Source: Ignavibacteria bacterium
GTDB lineage: Bacteria; Bacteroidota; Ignavibacteria; Tepidaquicellales; OLB5
Reading direction: 5' to 3'
DNA length: 61,048 nucleotides
NCBI GenBank assembly: GCA_020852705.1
Contig: JADZAP010000041.1
Location: forward strand, 1 to 61,048
Shown: positions 42,946 to 51,557 of the stretch, piece after piece
Position numbering within the stretch: the first letter of the stretch is position 1
Layout of the letters: each line of letters starts with the position of its first letter
Made by a program: the position numbers and the translations under genes
Notes under the pieces: generated by a model
What the model was told of the DNA's origin: nothing
Database searches by the model: none
What the model saw: the letters and a program-made list of their open reading frames with translations, nothing else

Positions 42946-43899
42946 TTATTGCGGTATATAATATGTAAAATTAATGTTAAATGATGTTGAACCCTGTGCA
43001 TTTACTCCAAAATTATCCTGAGGCATACCTAACTTTAACGATGAAGTAATTCTAAATGGTATAGATGGATAAAAAGTATATGCAAGAATAAAATTTGTAT
43101 TTCTCTCAGCAGTGTTATTTATTGTTGAGCCGTTAAGTGTGTACTTCCCTTGAAAAAATCCAGCCGCTGAAAGTGAAACAGCATGCCTGCTGTTTATTAT
43201 ATAATTTGCTGTTAAAGCGTAATTAAATTTTTCTCCCGGCTGCTTTCTGTATTCGTATGTTATAGGTTTGCCAAAGTATGATGAATACTTCTTTTCAAAA
43301 CTATGCTGCCAGCTAAACTCACCAACAACCTGAAATTTTGACTTTACTATACTTTTGGTTACAGAAACTCCAAGTGTGGTTGAGTAAAACCCTTTACCGG
43401 TAATATCAACATCATTTTCAGCTGTTTCATCAGATTTTCCTGTAGGTAAATTTAAACCAAAAGTTAAAGCAAGATAGGGAAGTGTGTTATCTAGTAGAAG
43501 TTTTTTACCCTTTTTCTTTGGCTGGAATTCATGAAATATCTCAAATCTTCCGCCTACTGTAATATCACCCAGCCCTGAACCATTTTGCTTTAGACCCGGA
43601 ATATTGCTATTGTTGAACTGAAACGGCAATGATACTGCAAACTGTATATGGCGGTTTAGTCTATAAGCAGTATTAAATGAAATTTTATACTGACTTTGCG
43701 AAAATTTGGTTTTTATCCAGCTGCCGTTTTTATCCCACACACCCGTAATTTCATCACGGTTTACACCAATATTAAAAAGTGCTAATCCGTCTAAAGAAAG
43801 TACGGCAAGGTCACTTGTTCCCCCTCCGCAGCTGTTACAGCTTCTGGTATCACTGCAAATAATAATAATTAAAATTAATACTGCTGAGAGATATTTCAT
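42946..43899 (-). CDS. Putative outer-membrane beta-barrel protein
   Basis: 317 residues with a signal peptide (about 1-20) and a Cys-rich start after cleavage (RSCNSCGGGTSDL). The rest alternates hydrophobic and polar residues in strands (QYKISFNTAYRLNRHIQFAV, LTFGLNLPTGKSDE, FNINFTYYIPQ) and ends in an aromatic-rich strand, as in transporter-like barrels. The mature N-terminal CxxC may bind metal. Its start overlaps the upstream stop (TGATG). Confidence 0.75.
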   Translation of the reverse strand: MKYLSAVLILIIIICSDTRSCNSCGGGTSDLAVLSLDGLALFNIGVNRDEITGVWDKNGSWIKTKFSQSQYKISFNTAYRLNRHIQFAVSLPFQFNNSNIPGLKQNGSGLGDITVGGRFEIFHEFQPKKKGKKLLLDNTLPYLALTFGLNLPTGKSDETAENDVDITGKGFYSTTLGVSVTKSIVKSKFQVVGEFSWQHSFEKKYSSYFGKPITYEYRKQPGEKFNYALTANYIINSRHAVSLSAAGFFQGKYTLNGSTINNTAERNTNFILAYTFYPSIPFRITSSLKLGMPQDNFGVNAQGSTSFNINFTYYIPQ

Positions 43900-44702
43900 C
43901 AGTTTACCTCCAATGTGAATTTTGGCGTTGGGGTACGCGTTATAAAATTTCCGTTTACTTTAATTGAATCATAGAGAAACCATTCACCTGCCATATTAAA
44001 ATTAGCTGTTCCTTTGTACCTGCCGGGTGAAACATTTACCGGATCAACATTATTGCTTGAACCATGCCCCATTGATTCCATCCAAGGTCTGATAAACATT
44101 TCTGCGTTACTTATTTCTGAAAATGTCTGCAGGTTTTGAGTTTCATGCAGCATCATTTCAACATCATTTAAACCAACTACCGGTGCATGCGGCTCAATTA
44201 AAGTTAAAAAATATGTTCTTTCTGTCTGGCTGTTATCCCATGCTGCAATTTTTGTACGCGTTGAATAATTTAATGTAAAAGCACTGGAATCTATTGTAAA
44301 CTGTTCGTTATAGTTAAAGTTGGCTATCCAAAATGCTGCTGTATCATACATTATGAAATTTACATAGCCTGTAAATAAATTTTCATCTGAGTTAAAATTA
44401 AACTGAGGAGAAACAGGCACTGAGTGGTTTGGACCTCCCAAACCGTGATACATTGTTGCTTTAAACTTTACATAACCTGAATTCTGTTCTGCATTATTTA
44501 TAAAAACTTTAAAAGCTATATCATTATATCCATAAATAAAACCGGTTGAAGTTTTACTGTAAACATCAATTTTATTGGAACCTGTTTCAGCTGTATAAAT
44601 TTTTGTGTAATCAGCTGGATCATTGGGTGTATTAACAGTATTATCATTACCGCAGTGGTAAAACATTACTGCCGTAATGAGCAAAATGAATAATCTTTTC
44701 AT
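43899..44702 (-). CDS. YtkA/FixH-like lipoprotein
   Basis: 267 residues from ATG at 44702 (MKRLFILLITAVMFYHC, lipobox at residue 17). An in-frame ATG at 44753 would add 17 residues before the signal peptide and was rejected. The C-terminal part reads VVGLNDVEMMLHETQNLQTF, FIRPWMESMGHGSS, YKGTANFNMAGEWFLYDSI, a pattern like YtkA/FixH domains, often found with copper or cytochrome-oxidase genes. The MGH and methionines could bind copper. First gene of the cassette. Confidence 0.7.
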   Translation of the reverse strand: MKRLFILLITAVMFYHCGNDNTVNTPNDPADYTKIYTAETGSNKIDVYSKTSTGFIYGYNDIAFKVFINNAEQNSGYVKFKATMYHGLGGPNHSVPVSPQFNFNSDENLFTGYVNFIMYDTAAFWIANFNYNEQFTIDSSAFTLNYSTRTKIAAWDNSQTERTYFLTLIEPHAPVVGLNDVEMMLHETQNLQTFSEISNAEMFIRPWMESMGHGSSNNVDPVNVSPGRYKGTANFNMAGEWFLYDSIKVNGNFITRTPTPKFTLEVN

Positions 44703-44917
44703 GTTTATATCTGTATTTTCATACAATAATACAGATTTTTTAAGTCCTATCAAATGATTTAAGTCAATTAATTCAAATTATTTTATGACATTTAAGCATG
44801 CTAATATCAGTCATTTAGAGTATAATCAAGTAATTTCTCTGTTTTATTAGAATAAAATAGTATAGTAATATATTAAACTGATTTTTATGATTTCCACAGT
44901 TAAATATACTAACCCTT

Positions 44918-45340
44918 TTAATGCCAAAGTGCTAATACACCTCCCATAAGTGTGATTGAAATAAGCTGATATATTATGAAAAGAAAATATAGCATTTTCG
45001 GGCGGCTTTCATATAGATAGCCGGGTATTACTGTTGTAACAACAAATCCAAGCCATACCCAGAATCCAATCATTACACCCTGCGAAAAAGTTGTAACCAT
45101 ACTGAATTTTATCAAATGTGCCAAAACATAAGCAAATACTAATGAAGCAATAGTGTTTACAGCATAAGTTATACCCATTGCTGCTGATGAAAATCCTGCT
45201 TTTATTTCTTCTTCGGTTTTTCCCATTGAGCGCATCCATAATTTACCAATAACAAAGGGTGAATACCAAAGTGCTCCAAGAACTATGTTAATTATTCCGG
45301 CAGCTATTACGGGTACCAGATTTAATGACGGATCAGGCAT
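44918..45340 (-). CDS. DUF1761 family membrane protein
   Basis: 140 residues with four membrane helices and the family pattern AAGIINIVLGALWYSPFVIG, LWMRSMGKTEEEI, GFWVWLGFVVTTVIPGYLYE. Function unknown. It is monocistronic; tRNA-Gln lies 82 bases upstream of its start. Confidence 0.88.
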   Translation of the reverse strand: MPDPSLNLVPVIAAGIINIVLGALWYSPFVIGKLWMRSMGKTEEEIKAGFSSAAMGITYAVNTIASLVFAYVLAHLIKFSMVTTFSQGVMIGFWVWLGFVVTTVIPGYLYESRPKMLYFLFIIYQLISITLMGGVLALWH

Positions 45341-45421
45341 AAGCTTAATATTTAGTTAATTAATAAACAAAAATAAGGATTTTAAAGGAAAAAAAAACAG
45401 CTATATCATACATCAGTTTTG

Positions 45422-45494
45422 CTGCCCGACTAGGGGTCGAACCTAGACTTTCCTGATCCAGAGTCAGGCGTGTTGCCAATTACACCATCGGGCA
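45422..45494 (-). tRNA. tRNA-Gln (anticodon CTG)
   Basis: Cloverleaf on the minus strand: acceptor TGCCCGA/TCGGGCA (perfect 7 bp, U1-A72 as usual for tRNA-Gln), D-stem GTGT/ACAC, anticodon stem CCTGA/TCAGG with loop CTCTGGA, T-stem CTAGG/CCTAG with loop TTCGACC, discriminator G. The anticodon CTG reads CAG. CCA is not encoded. A tRNA-Gln(TTG) must exist elsewhere. Confidence 0.95.
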
Positions 45495-45620
45495 GTAAGT
45501 TTTATGAACTGCAAAGTTACAAAATTTCAATAAAACAATAAAGTTTAAATTTTTTCTCCAAATTTTTAAATATTGCAAAACTCAAAATTTGCAAAATTAA
45601 TTATTCTAAATTCCGGCAAT

Positions 45621-45654
45621 AAAAAAACCCCCATGTTTAACACAAGGGGGTTTT
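45621..45654 (-). terminator. Terminator after the T9SS protein gene
   Basis: AAAACCCCC (45624-45632) and GGGGGTTTT (45646-45654) form a 9-bp stem; inside, TGT and ACA may pair too. On the minus strand a run of T follows. It is 17 bases past the stop of the gene at 45672-46730. Confidence 0.85.
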
Positions 45655-45671
45655 AGCTCAGTAATCTGCTT

Positions 45672-46730
45672 TTATTTAACTAATAATAATTTTTTAGTTT
45701 CAATAAACCTGCCTGAATTGAGTGTGTAAAAATATACACCGCTGGAAAATTTTAATGCATCCCATTTGACAATATATGTGCCTGCAGAATAATCACCGTT
45801 TACCAGCTCGGCAACCTGTTGACCGCTTGAATTAAATATCTTTAATGTTACAAAGTTTCTCTCAGGTAATTCAAACTTAATATTTGTTACCGGATTAAAC
45901 GGGTTTGGATAATTTTGTGAAAGTTCATAACCTTCAGGAATTCCTGTATTCAAATTTGTAATTCCCGTTACGCCGCTTACTACATAACGAATATCACCGG
46001 TCAATGCACGGGATGAGAAAAAGGAACCGGTTGGCGTAAACGGAACAGAACGACCATCGCCTGTAACAAGATGTATATTTGTATCCAGATAATTTTCAAG
46101 CGGTGGGGAACCTGTTCCAAAGTATCTTGGACCTGATACAGTGAATTTTAAAGCTACCCCTACTGTATCACCGGCACCAACAAATATAGGTCCAAGCGAA
46201 ATTGGTTCTGAAATACCGCTTGATGTAGGTCCCTGAAAACCAGAAGCTGTATCAATTAATGTCCACCCTGCCATTGAACTGCCCGGACCAGAACTTACAG
46301 GTCCGCCAAGTGCATTACCATTTCGTGTATATACCTCAAACGTGATAGGTGAGTTAGCTGTTGCTGTGCTTCCTGTTCTGATTTTTGTTACATAAACATC
46401 TCTTGTGTTGCCTATTAGGTTCATGAATATTGCCCAGTTAACTGAACCGCCATTATTTGCAGGACCCGGATTAGCCGCTAAAATTAATGTATCAACCGAA
46501 CTGAAGTTTGGTGTTATATTTACCAATCTGTTTAACTGAACAGAAACATTCTGGTTTTGCAGGGGGTTATCAGTTACAATATTTATGTTTGCGCCTAATT
46601 GATTTTCAGCTTCTAAAACATCGCTATCTTTTAATCCAGTTAACACAAAAAATCCGTAAAAAGAAAAAATTGCAGTAAGAAAGAAAAGAACAATCCGTGT
46701 AGAATTATTAAATCCTGTAACTTTTTTCAT
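45672..46730 (-). CDS. Secreted protein with T9SS sorting domain
   Basis: 352 residues. Signal peptide (about 1-28), an unknown beta-rich passenger domain (about 35-260, rich in Gly/Ser/Thr/Pro, with TLILAANPGPANNGGSVNW and GAGDTVGVALKFTVSGPRYF) and a complete C-terminal sorting domain: LSQNYPNPFNPVTNIKFELP, KIFNSSGQQVAELV, SSGVYFYTLNSG, KKLLLVK. It is monocistronic, with its own terminator. Function unknown. Confidence 0.84.
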   Translation of the reverse strand: MKKVTGFNNSTRIVLFFLTAIFSFYGFFVLTGLKDSDVLEAENQLGANINIVTDNPLQNQNVSVQLNRLVNITPNFSSVDTLILAANPGPANNGGSVNWAIFMNLIGNTRDVYVTKIRTGSTATANSPITFEVYTRNGNALGGPVSSGPGSSMAGWTLIDTASGFQGPTSSGISEPISLGPIFVGAGDTVGVALKFTVSGPRYFGTGSPPLENYLDTNIHLVTGDGRSVPFTPTGSFFSSRALTGDIRYVVSGVTGITNLNTGIPEGYELSQNYPNPFNPVTNIKFELPERNFVTLKIFNSSGQQVAELVNGDYSAGTYIVKWDALKFSSGVYFYTLNSGRFIETKKLLLVK

Positions 46731-46865
46731 TTTAACCCCCTTTTTATTTGATTTAAGTAAAACATAATCATTTATTCAAAACAATTCAATATAAATATAA
46801 AATGCTATATTTTAAAAATACATAATTTTAACTGTTTTAAAGTAATATGTTTTAGTAAATTTGCA

Positions 46866-46882
46866 GAACAATCAAATTGTTC
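46866..46882. promoter_or_regulatory. Inverted repeat just upstream of a start codon
   Basis: GAACAAT-CAA-ATTGTTC, a 7-bp perfect palindrome with a 3-base spacer, ends 11 bases before the ATG at 46894. It could be an operator or a 5' UTR hairpin; no regulator is known. Confidence 0.3.
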
Positions 46883-46893
46883 AGCAAATTAAT

Positions 46894-47784
46894 ATGAAAT
46901 TCAATTTAATTATTTTAATACTGCTGCTGAATTTATATGTATATTCACAGCAATCTGCTTTATTCAGTACACCGCCGGGTAATATTACACTGCCTTCAAT
47001 AATTACTGATAACAACAGTGCGCCTAAATCAACCGGAATTGTGGCAGTTGACTCTAAATGGATTGCTTCTTCACAGCCGGCAGCTATATCTTTGCTTGAA
47101 GAATATTCAAACTCACCGGATAAAGGGATAAGAAAAATTATTAATGATATACTTTTAAAAGCAAATGTTTCTGAAGAACTTAAAAATAAACTTACTATAA
47201 AATTTAAAAGCTCGGGAATTGAGGAGAGGGGAATTGATATTAATAATGTTTCCTTAAAAGATGATTTTGCAGAAAAATATTCAGGTGATAATCTTTTAAT
47301 GATAACAAAATTATTCAGTACCAATAACGCTGTAATTGAAATAACCGAAAGCGGTGCACAGCAATTTAATACTGAATTAAAAAATGCTTTATCTGACGGG
47401 CTGAGATTTGGAAATAAAACCGAAACAGCTGTTGAAAATAAAATGATAGTAGAAATTCAAAACTTAGTATTTGCTTACGAATACCATAATATTAATATTG
47501 AACGATTAACGGATAAAGAATTAATTGTACCTTTATACTACAATGTTGAAATTGGAATAAATTCAATTTCAACTATGACAGTTACAGAAGGTCTTGATAA
47601 TGACCTGTATGTTAATGTAGGTTCTTCTATATTACCAAAACCGGTTGAGTTCAGAATTTCACCTGTAAATCCTGCTGTAAAATTCAGAGTTGGCGGCAAA
47701 GAGGGATATACAATAAAATATATTAATGTAAGCGGAAACAAGGCTACATTTTCACTTTCCGGATTTAATGTAAAGTTCCAATAA
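46894..47784 (+). CDS. Putative secreted protein of unknown function
   Basis: 296 residues. The start is ATG at 46894 (MKFNLIILILLLNLYVYSQQ, a clean signal peptide with cleavage near residue 18); an upstream TTG at 46861 in frame would run through the inverted repeat and was rejected. The mature part has a helical segment (ISLLEEYSNSPDKGIRKIIND) and then beta strands. No family recognised. The gene stands alone and converges on the small RNA unit at 47834-47968. Confidence 0.7.
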   Translation: MKFNLIILILLLNLYVYSQQSALFSTPPGNITLPSIITDNNSAPKSTGIVAVDSKWIASSQPAAISLLEEYSNSPDKGIRKIINDILLKANVSEELKNKLTIKFKSSGIEERGIDINNVSLKDDFAEKYSGDNLLMITKLFSTNNAVIEITESGAQQFNTELKNALSDGLRFGNKTETAVENKMIVEIQNLVFAYEYHNINIERLTDKELIVPLYYNVEIGINSISTMTVTEGLDNDLYVNVGSSILPKPVEFRISPVNPAVKFRVGGKEGYTIKYINVSGNKATFSLSGFNVKFQ

Positions 47785-47833
47785 TTATTTTTATTTAAAG
47801 TATTGGAAGTATTTTTACAGCAAAAGTATTTTA

Positions 47834-47864
47834 AATAAAAAAGCCCCTAATTAAAAAATTAGGG
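47834..47864 (-). terminator. Terminator of the minus-strand small-ORF unit
   Basis: CCCTAATT (47845-47852) and AATTAGGG (47857-47864) form an 8-bp stem with loop AAAA. The T run (TTTTTTATTT) is on the minus-strand side only; on the plus strand no T run follows. So this terminates a minus-strand transcript, not the plus-strand gene that ends at 47784. Confidence 0.8.
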
Positions 47865-47887
47865 ACTTCAAACAGGTTTGGGCAGGT

Positions 47888-47923
47888 TTACGCCCGTGCC
47901 CTCCTGAAACTTATAATTAACAT
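47888..47923 (-). CDS. Possible 11-residue leader-like peptide
   Basis: ATG-TAA frame coding MLIISFRRARA, with a Shine-Dalgarno AAAGGAGAG five bases before the ATG, stronger than at most genes in this window. The peptide is short, hydrophobic then arginine-rich. The downstream stem overlaps its last codons and stop, as in attenuator leaders, but no gene follows on this strand before the terminator. Confidence 0.35.
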   Translation of the reverse strand: MLIISFRRARA

Positions 47924-48098
47924 ACACTCTCCTTTCTTAAGCGGGTCTGCTTTTATTCCCCGCAATCTAAATATACCTGAATTTTTATAAAATTAAACTC
48001 TAATTTTTAAATTTCTTTAATTTAGTTAAACTGATTATTCAGTTTTTTTTATATATTACCTTAAATCTCTTTATATTTTATTTTATTTTTGTTACTCA

Positions 48099-49088
48099 AT
48101 GAAGACCACAATTACAAATGACCCCAAAGTTGCCGCTGAGTTTATTAAAGCAGGTGAAATTGCCGCATTTCCAACGGAAACCGTTTACGGACTTGGTGCC
48201 GATGCTTTCAATGAAAAAGCTGTAAAAAAAATTTTTACAGCTAAGGGCAGACCCGCTGATAATCCATTAATAGTACACATAGCAAATAAAAAAGATATTT
48301 TGCTGCTTGCCCGGGAGATCACTCCTTCTGCAAAAAAGATAATCAGCAAGTTCTTTCCGGGTCCTGTAACTGTTATTTTAAAAAAAAATGAAATTATACC
48401 AAATGCAGTAACGGGGGGACTTGATACAATAGCTATCCGTATGCCTTCGGGCAGACTTGCAAAACAGCTTATCAAATCAGCTGGAGTTCCAATAGCTGCA
48501 CCAAGTGCAAATTTATCAGGGTCACCTTCACCAACAAATTTTATGCATGTTTTGCGTGATTTCAATAATAAAATTCCATGCCTTTTAATTGGTCCTTCTG
48601 CTAAATACGGACTTGAGTCAACTGTAATTGATTGCACAGGCAAACATCCTGTAATTCTCCGCCCGGGCAGCATCACCTTAGAACAGATTAAAAAATTAGA
48701 TAAACATGCAGTATTATTAAAAAAATTTACCAAGCTAAAAAGCCCGGGACAGAAGTATAAACATTACAGCCCGAAAGCAAATGTAAAACTGATAACTGTT
48801 CATAATTCAAAAGGCAAAAGTGAAAAGATTAAAATAAAACTGAATGAACCATCAGAAAGACAAAAAGAGATAAAACAAAAATGTGCATTTATTGGATTGG
48901 ATAAAAATTTTGGCAGGAGATTTGAAAAAGTTTTGATTTGCAGTTCACTCAGCATTTACGCTAAAAAACTGTTCTGGTTTTTCAGGCAGTGCGATGAAGA
49001 TAATATTAAAATAATTTATTGCCAAAAAGTTGATGAAAAAGGAATTGGTACTGCAATTATGAACAGACTGCAGAAAGCTGCTAATTGA
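48099..49088 (+). CDS. Threonylcarbamoyl-AMP synthase (Sua5/YrdC/TsaC type)
   Basis: 329 residues. It makes threonylcarbamoyl-AMP for the t6A37 modification of ANN-decoding tRNAs. The YrdC domain (1-205) has FPTETVYGLGADAFNE, AKGRPADNPLIVHI, FPGPVTVILKK, IRMPSGRLAKQLI and APSANLSGSPSPTNF, then STVIDC and VILRPGSIT. A C-terminal Sua5 domain follows (about 225-329, GQKYKHYSPKANVKLI at its linker), making it the long Sua5 form. A 1.2-kb repeat island follows. Confidence 0.94.
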   Translation: MKTTITNDPKVAAEFIKAGEIAAFPTETVYGLGADAFNEKAVKKIFTAKGRPADNPLIVHIANKKDILLLAREITPSAKKIISKFFPGPVTVILKKNEIIPNAVTGGLDTIAIRMPSGRLAKQLIKSAGVPIAAPSANLSGSPSPTNFMHVLRDFNNKIPCLLIGPSAKYGLESTVIDCTGKHPVILRPGSITLEQIKKLDKHAVLLKKFTKLKSPGQKYKHYSPKANVKLITVHNSKGKSEKIKIKLNEPSERQKEIKQKCAFIGLDKNFGRRFEKVLICSSLSIYAKKLFWFFRQCDEDNIKIIYCQKVDEKGIGTAIMNRLQKAAN

Positions 49089-49583
49089 TTGTTTTCCCCT
49101 TTCAATTGTCTGCCTTGTAAAGTTGAGGAGATCACCCTTCTCCTTTTAGGAGAAGGGCTGGGGAGAGGTTTTAAATCATCTGCTTTGCGTCTTTTAGTGT
49201 TAAATGCTTTTTGATTTATAATATCAATTTTATGTAATTCGTGAAAATTAGTGTAATTCGTGGTTAATCGCATTTATTTTATAATGTCATCGCTTCTTGG
49301 TTATTTTTTCTGGATTTTCATCCCCTCTTTACCCTGCTTACCTTGTAAAGGATTGCCTATGCAGTTTTTAGGAGAGGGCAGCGGAATAGGTTGTAAATCA
49401 TCTCCTTTGCTTCTTTTAGTGTTAAATGCTTTTTGATTTATAATATCAATTTTATGTAATTCGTGAAAATTAGTGAAATTCGTGGTTAATCGCATTTATT
49501 TTATAATGCCATCGCTTCTTGGTTCTGTTTATATGGTAATGCAAAAGCTAAAAAATTTCACCAATTCGTGGTTATTTATTCTA

Positions 49584-49878
49584 GATTTTCATCCCCTCTT
49601 TACCCTGCTTACCTTGTAAAGGGTTGCCTATGCAGTTTTTAGGAGACGTGCGGGTCTGAAGGATTCCTTGGAAGAAGCTTGACCTGTAAAGTTGAGGTTA
49701 TAACCAAAAATTGAATGTTCCCCTCTCCTTTTAGGAGAGGGGTTTGGAGGTGAGGTTATACCCTAAGTACTTTTATTAACTTACTGTTCAAATCCGAATT
49801 ACTCCTTAAGGGAGACTTTCCTTTCAAAGGTGAGGTTATAACCAACTGCCAAACATCAGACATTTTAATATCAATTTT
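49584..49878. repeat. Repeat Y, copy 1
   Basis: 295 bp, nearly identical to 49960-50254. It begins GATTTTCATCCCCTC, contains one hairpin CCCCTCTCCT/AGGAGAGGGG and three AGGTTATA motifs, and ends TAATATCAATTTT. Confidence 0.9.
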
Positions 49879-49959
49879 ATGTAATTCGTGAAAATTAGTG
49901 AAATTCGTGGTTGATCGCATTTATTTTATAATGTCATCGCTTCTTGGTTATTTTTTCTG

Positions 49960-50254
49960 GATTTTCATCCCCTCTTTACCCTGCTTACCTTGTAAAGGGT
50001 TGCCTATGCAGTTTTTAGGAGATCTGCGGGTCTGAAGGATTCCTTGGAAGAAGCTTGACCTGTAAAGTTGAGGTTATAACCAAAAATTGAATGTTCCCCT
50101 CTCCTTTTAGGAGAGGGGTTTGGGGGTGAGGTTATACCCTAAGTACTTTTATTGACTTACTGTTCAAATCCGAATTACTCCTTAAGGGAGACTTTCCTTT
50201 CAAAGGTGAGGTTATAACCAACTGCCAAACATCAGACATTTTAATATCAATTTT
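49960..50254. repeat. Repeat Y, copy 2
   Basis: 295 bp, differing from copy 1 at about four bases by my reading (CG to TC after GGAGA, A to G in the GGAGGTGAG segment, and A to G in ATTAACTTAC). The small number of changes points to a recent duplication. Confidence 0.9.
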
Positions 50255-50274
50255 CATTTACAATTAGTAATTAC

Positions 50275-51135
50275 TCATTGCTCAGGAAACCACCTTCTCA
50301 CTACAAATCTTTCTCCTTCGGAGGTGCTGTAATCGTTCACCGGAGTTTTTGAACTCATCACATCACGAATAGTTTCTGTCAAATCAAGCTTTACTACACC
50401 GCCTTTTGAAAGACTGCTTTGAATTGAAGTGTTTTTATCATAAACATAAATCACATGTCCGTTCCATACTATCATATCAAGCGGTTTGCACTTTGCTGCA
50501 ATTTCTTCTGCGGATAAGCCCTCAATTTCAACAGGTGAACCGTAGTTAACAAGTTTGCTTGTATTTCGTGGAGTGTATCCGTTTGTCGCTTCATACATAA
50601 GACCGCTGCAATCGCAGCCCGAAAGTATCCATTCATTCATTAAAGAACCGCTTATATTTCCTTTTGGTTTATATAGCTCAGCTAATTTTTTGATTCCCGC
50701 ATTATAATTACCGCCCCAGCAGTAACGGCTGCCAACAACCTTATCAAGAAATTTATAAATATCTTCCTTCTTCGGCATTTCTATAAAACGTTCGCCGGGC
50801 TTAGTTTTTTTAAGTTCAACAAAACGGCTGTCCACAAATAATTCACTGCCATACTCATATTCTTTTGTTTCCACTTTAAAAATTTTATGATCGCCATAAT
50901 CAAATTCACCCAGCAGGTCAAACACAGTGCCCGGCAGGGCTATAAATTCCATTTCGCGTATTAACCCTGAGTTATCAGTTTTAACTGTCATGCTGTCCGC
51001 TCCGCCAAATACTGATTGAAAATCAGGTGTGTTAAGTACCGGAGTTGGTTCTTTTGCTACTGCGTATAAAAAATCCTGTGATAATAACTGCATAGCTGTC
51101 ATTAATAAAAGTGTAATTATTATTAAAATTTTCAT
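50275..51135 (-). CDS. NlpC/P60 family cell-wall peptidase-like protein
   Basis: 286 residues, secreted (signal peptide to about residue 19, LLSQ). An N-terminal SH3-like part (about 30-105) precedes the NlpC/P60 domain. The catalytic cysteine lies in ILSGCDCSGLMYEA, preceded by RYCWGGNY, and the histidine in VWNGHVIYVYD. Family members cut peptidoglycan stem peptides. The region between (GIKKLAELYKPKGNISGSL) is an insertion. It is monocistronic. Confidence 0.85.
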   Translation of the reverse strand: MKILIIITLLLMTAMQLLSQDFLYAVAKEPTPVLNTPDFQSVFGGADSMTVKTDNSGLIREMEFIALPGTVFDLLGEFDYGDHKIFKVETKEYEYGSELFVDSRFVELKKTKPGERFIEMPKKEDIYKFLDKVVGSRYCWGGNYNAGIKKLAELYKPKGNISGSLMNEWILSGCDCSGLMYEATNGYTPRNTSKLVNYGSPVEIEGLSAEEIAAKCKPLDMIVWNGHVIYVYDKNTSIQSSLSKGGVVKLDLTETIRDVMSSKTPVNDYSTSEGERFVVRRWFPEQ

Positions 51136-51557
51136 TTACTAAAATATTTAAAAATTATGTGACTTTATACATATATCTGCTGATAAAAATCATTTATACA
51201 AAATAATAATTCCATTTTTCTCAATATTAAAATAGAGGATTAATAATTTTCAATCAGATAGAATTACTTATCAATGATTTATTATTGTAGAATTTTTTTT
51301 ATTTTAATTCACATTTATCTTTCAATATAATTTAGTGTTAATCTTAATTTTAGTACATTTTGTTTAATTCGGTAAAATTAATAAAAGTACCTTCATTATA
51401 AAGAGCGAATTTAACAGATATCTATATGTTTTAAGGTAAAAGTAAAATTAAAGTTTCTATAGATATGTTACTAAAATAAGCCACTTTAAAATTGATATTT
51501 TTATTAGTATTTTTGTGATTATTTTACAAAAATCAATATTAAACAGGAGGAATCTAA
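51136..51557. other. Intergenic region with promoter of acpP
   Basis: 422 bases between divergent genes, very AT-rich and with no ORF of note. TATTTTTG at 51508-51515 fits the Bacteroidota -7 pattern TAnnTTTG and would give a leader of about 35 bases, but the -33 element is not clear. AGGAGG at 51545-51550 is the strongest Shine-Dalgarno sequence in the window and belongs to acpP. Nothing else was seen. Confidence 0.45.

Larger units (their letters stand above)
47834..47968 (-). ncRNA. Candidate structured small RNA with an 11-codon ORF
   Basis: A minus-strand unit of about 130 nt between convergent plus-strand gene 46894-47784 and the divergent sua5. In order: a possible -10 box TATATTT (47970-47976), hairpin GCGGG/CCCGC (47941-47963), Shine-Dalgarno AAAGGAGAG, an 11-codon ORF (47888-47923), nested stems CAGG/CCTG (47903-47906 with 47873-47876) and GGGC/GCCC (47898-47901 with 47880-47883) overlapping the end of the ORF, then a terminator. 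A second GGGC at 47892-47895 offers a competing pairing. No known RNA family was recognised. Confidence 0.5.
49089..50274. repeat. Non-coding repeat island of direct repeats
   Basis: About 1.2 kb between two convergent genes. Repeat X: 49173-49302 recurs at 49395-49524 (222 bases apart, about 4 differences in 130), with a third partial copy from 49866. Repeat Y: 49584-49878 recurs at 49960-50254 (376 bases apart, about 4 differences in 295, no indel). Short hairpins are nested: CCCTTCTCCT/AGGAGAAGGG at 49135-49157 and two copies of CCCCTCTCCT/AGGAGAGGGG in repeat Y, plus several GGTTATAACC palindromes. Two ORFs here (with a shared peptide start) are products of the repeat and not genes. Confidence 0.88.

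Noticed and set aside
49016-49495. Two minus-strand ORFs (49016-49273 and 49301-49495) with nearly the same start MRLTTNYTNFHELHK
   Set aside because: They are translations of the direct repeats X, overlap the end of sua5, and show no protein-like composition beyond the repeat.
49089-50274. CRISPR array or IS element in the repeat island
   Set aside because: Repeat units are long (130-295 bp) and few, spacing is irregular, no cas gene is near, and no transposase or terminal inverted repeats were seen.
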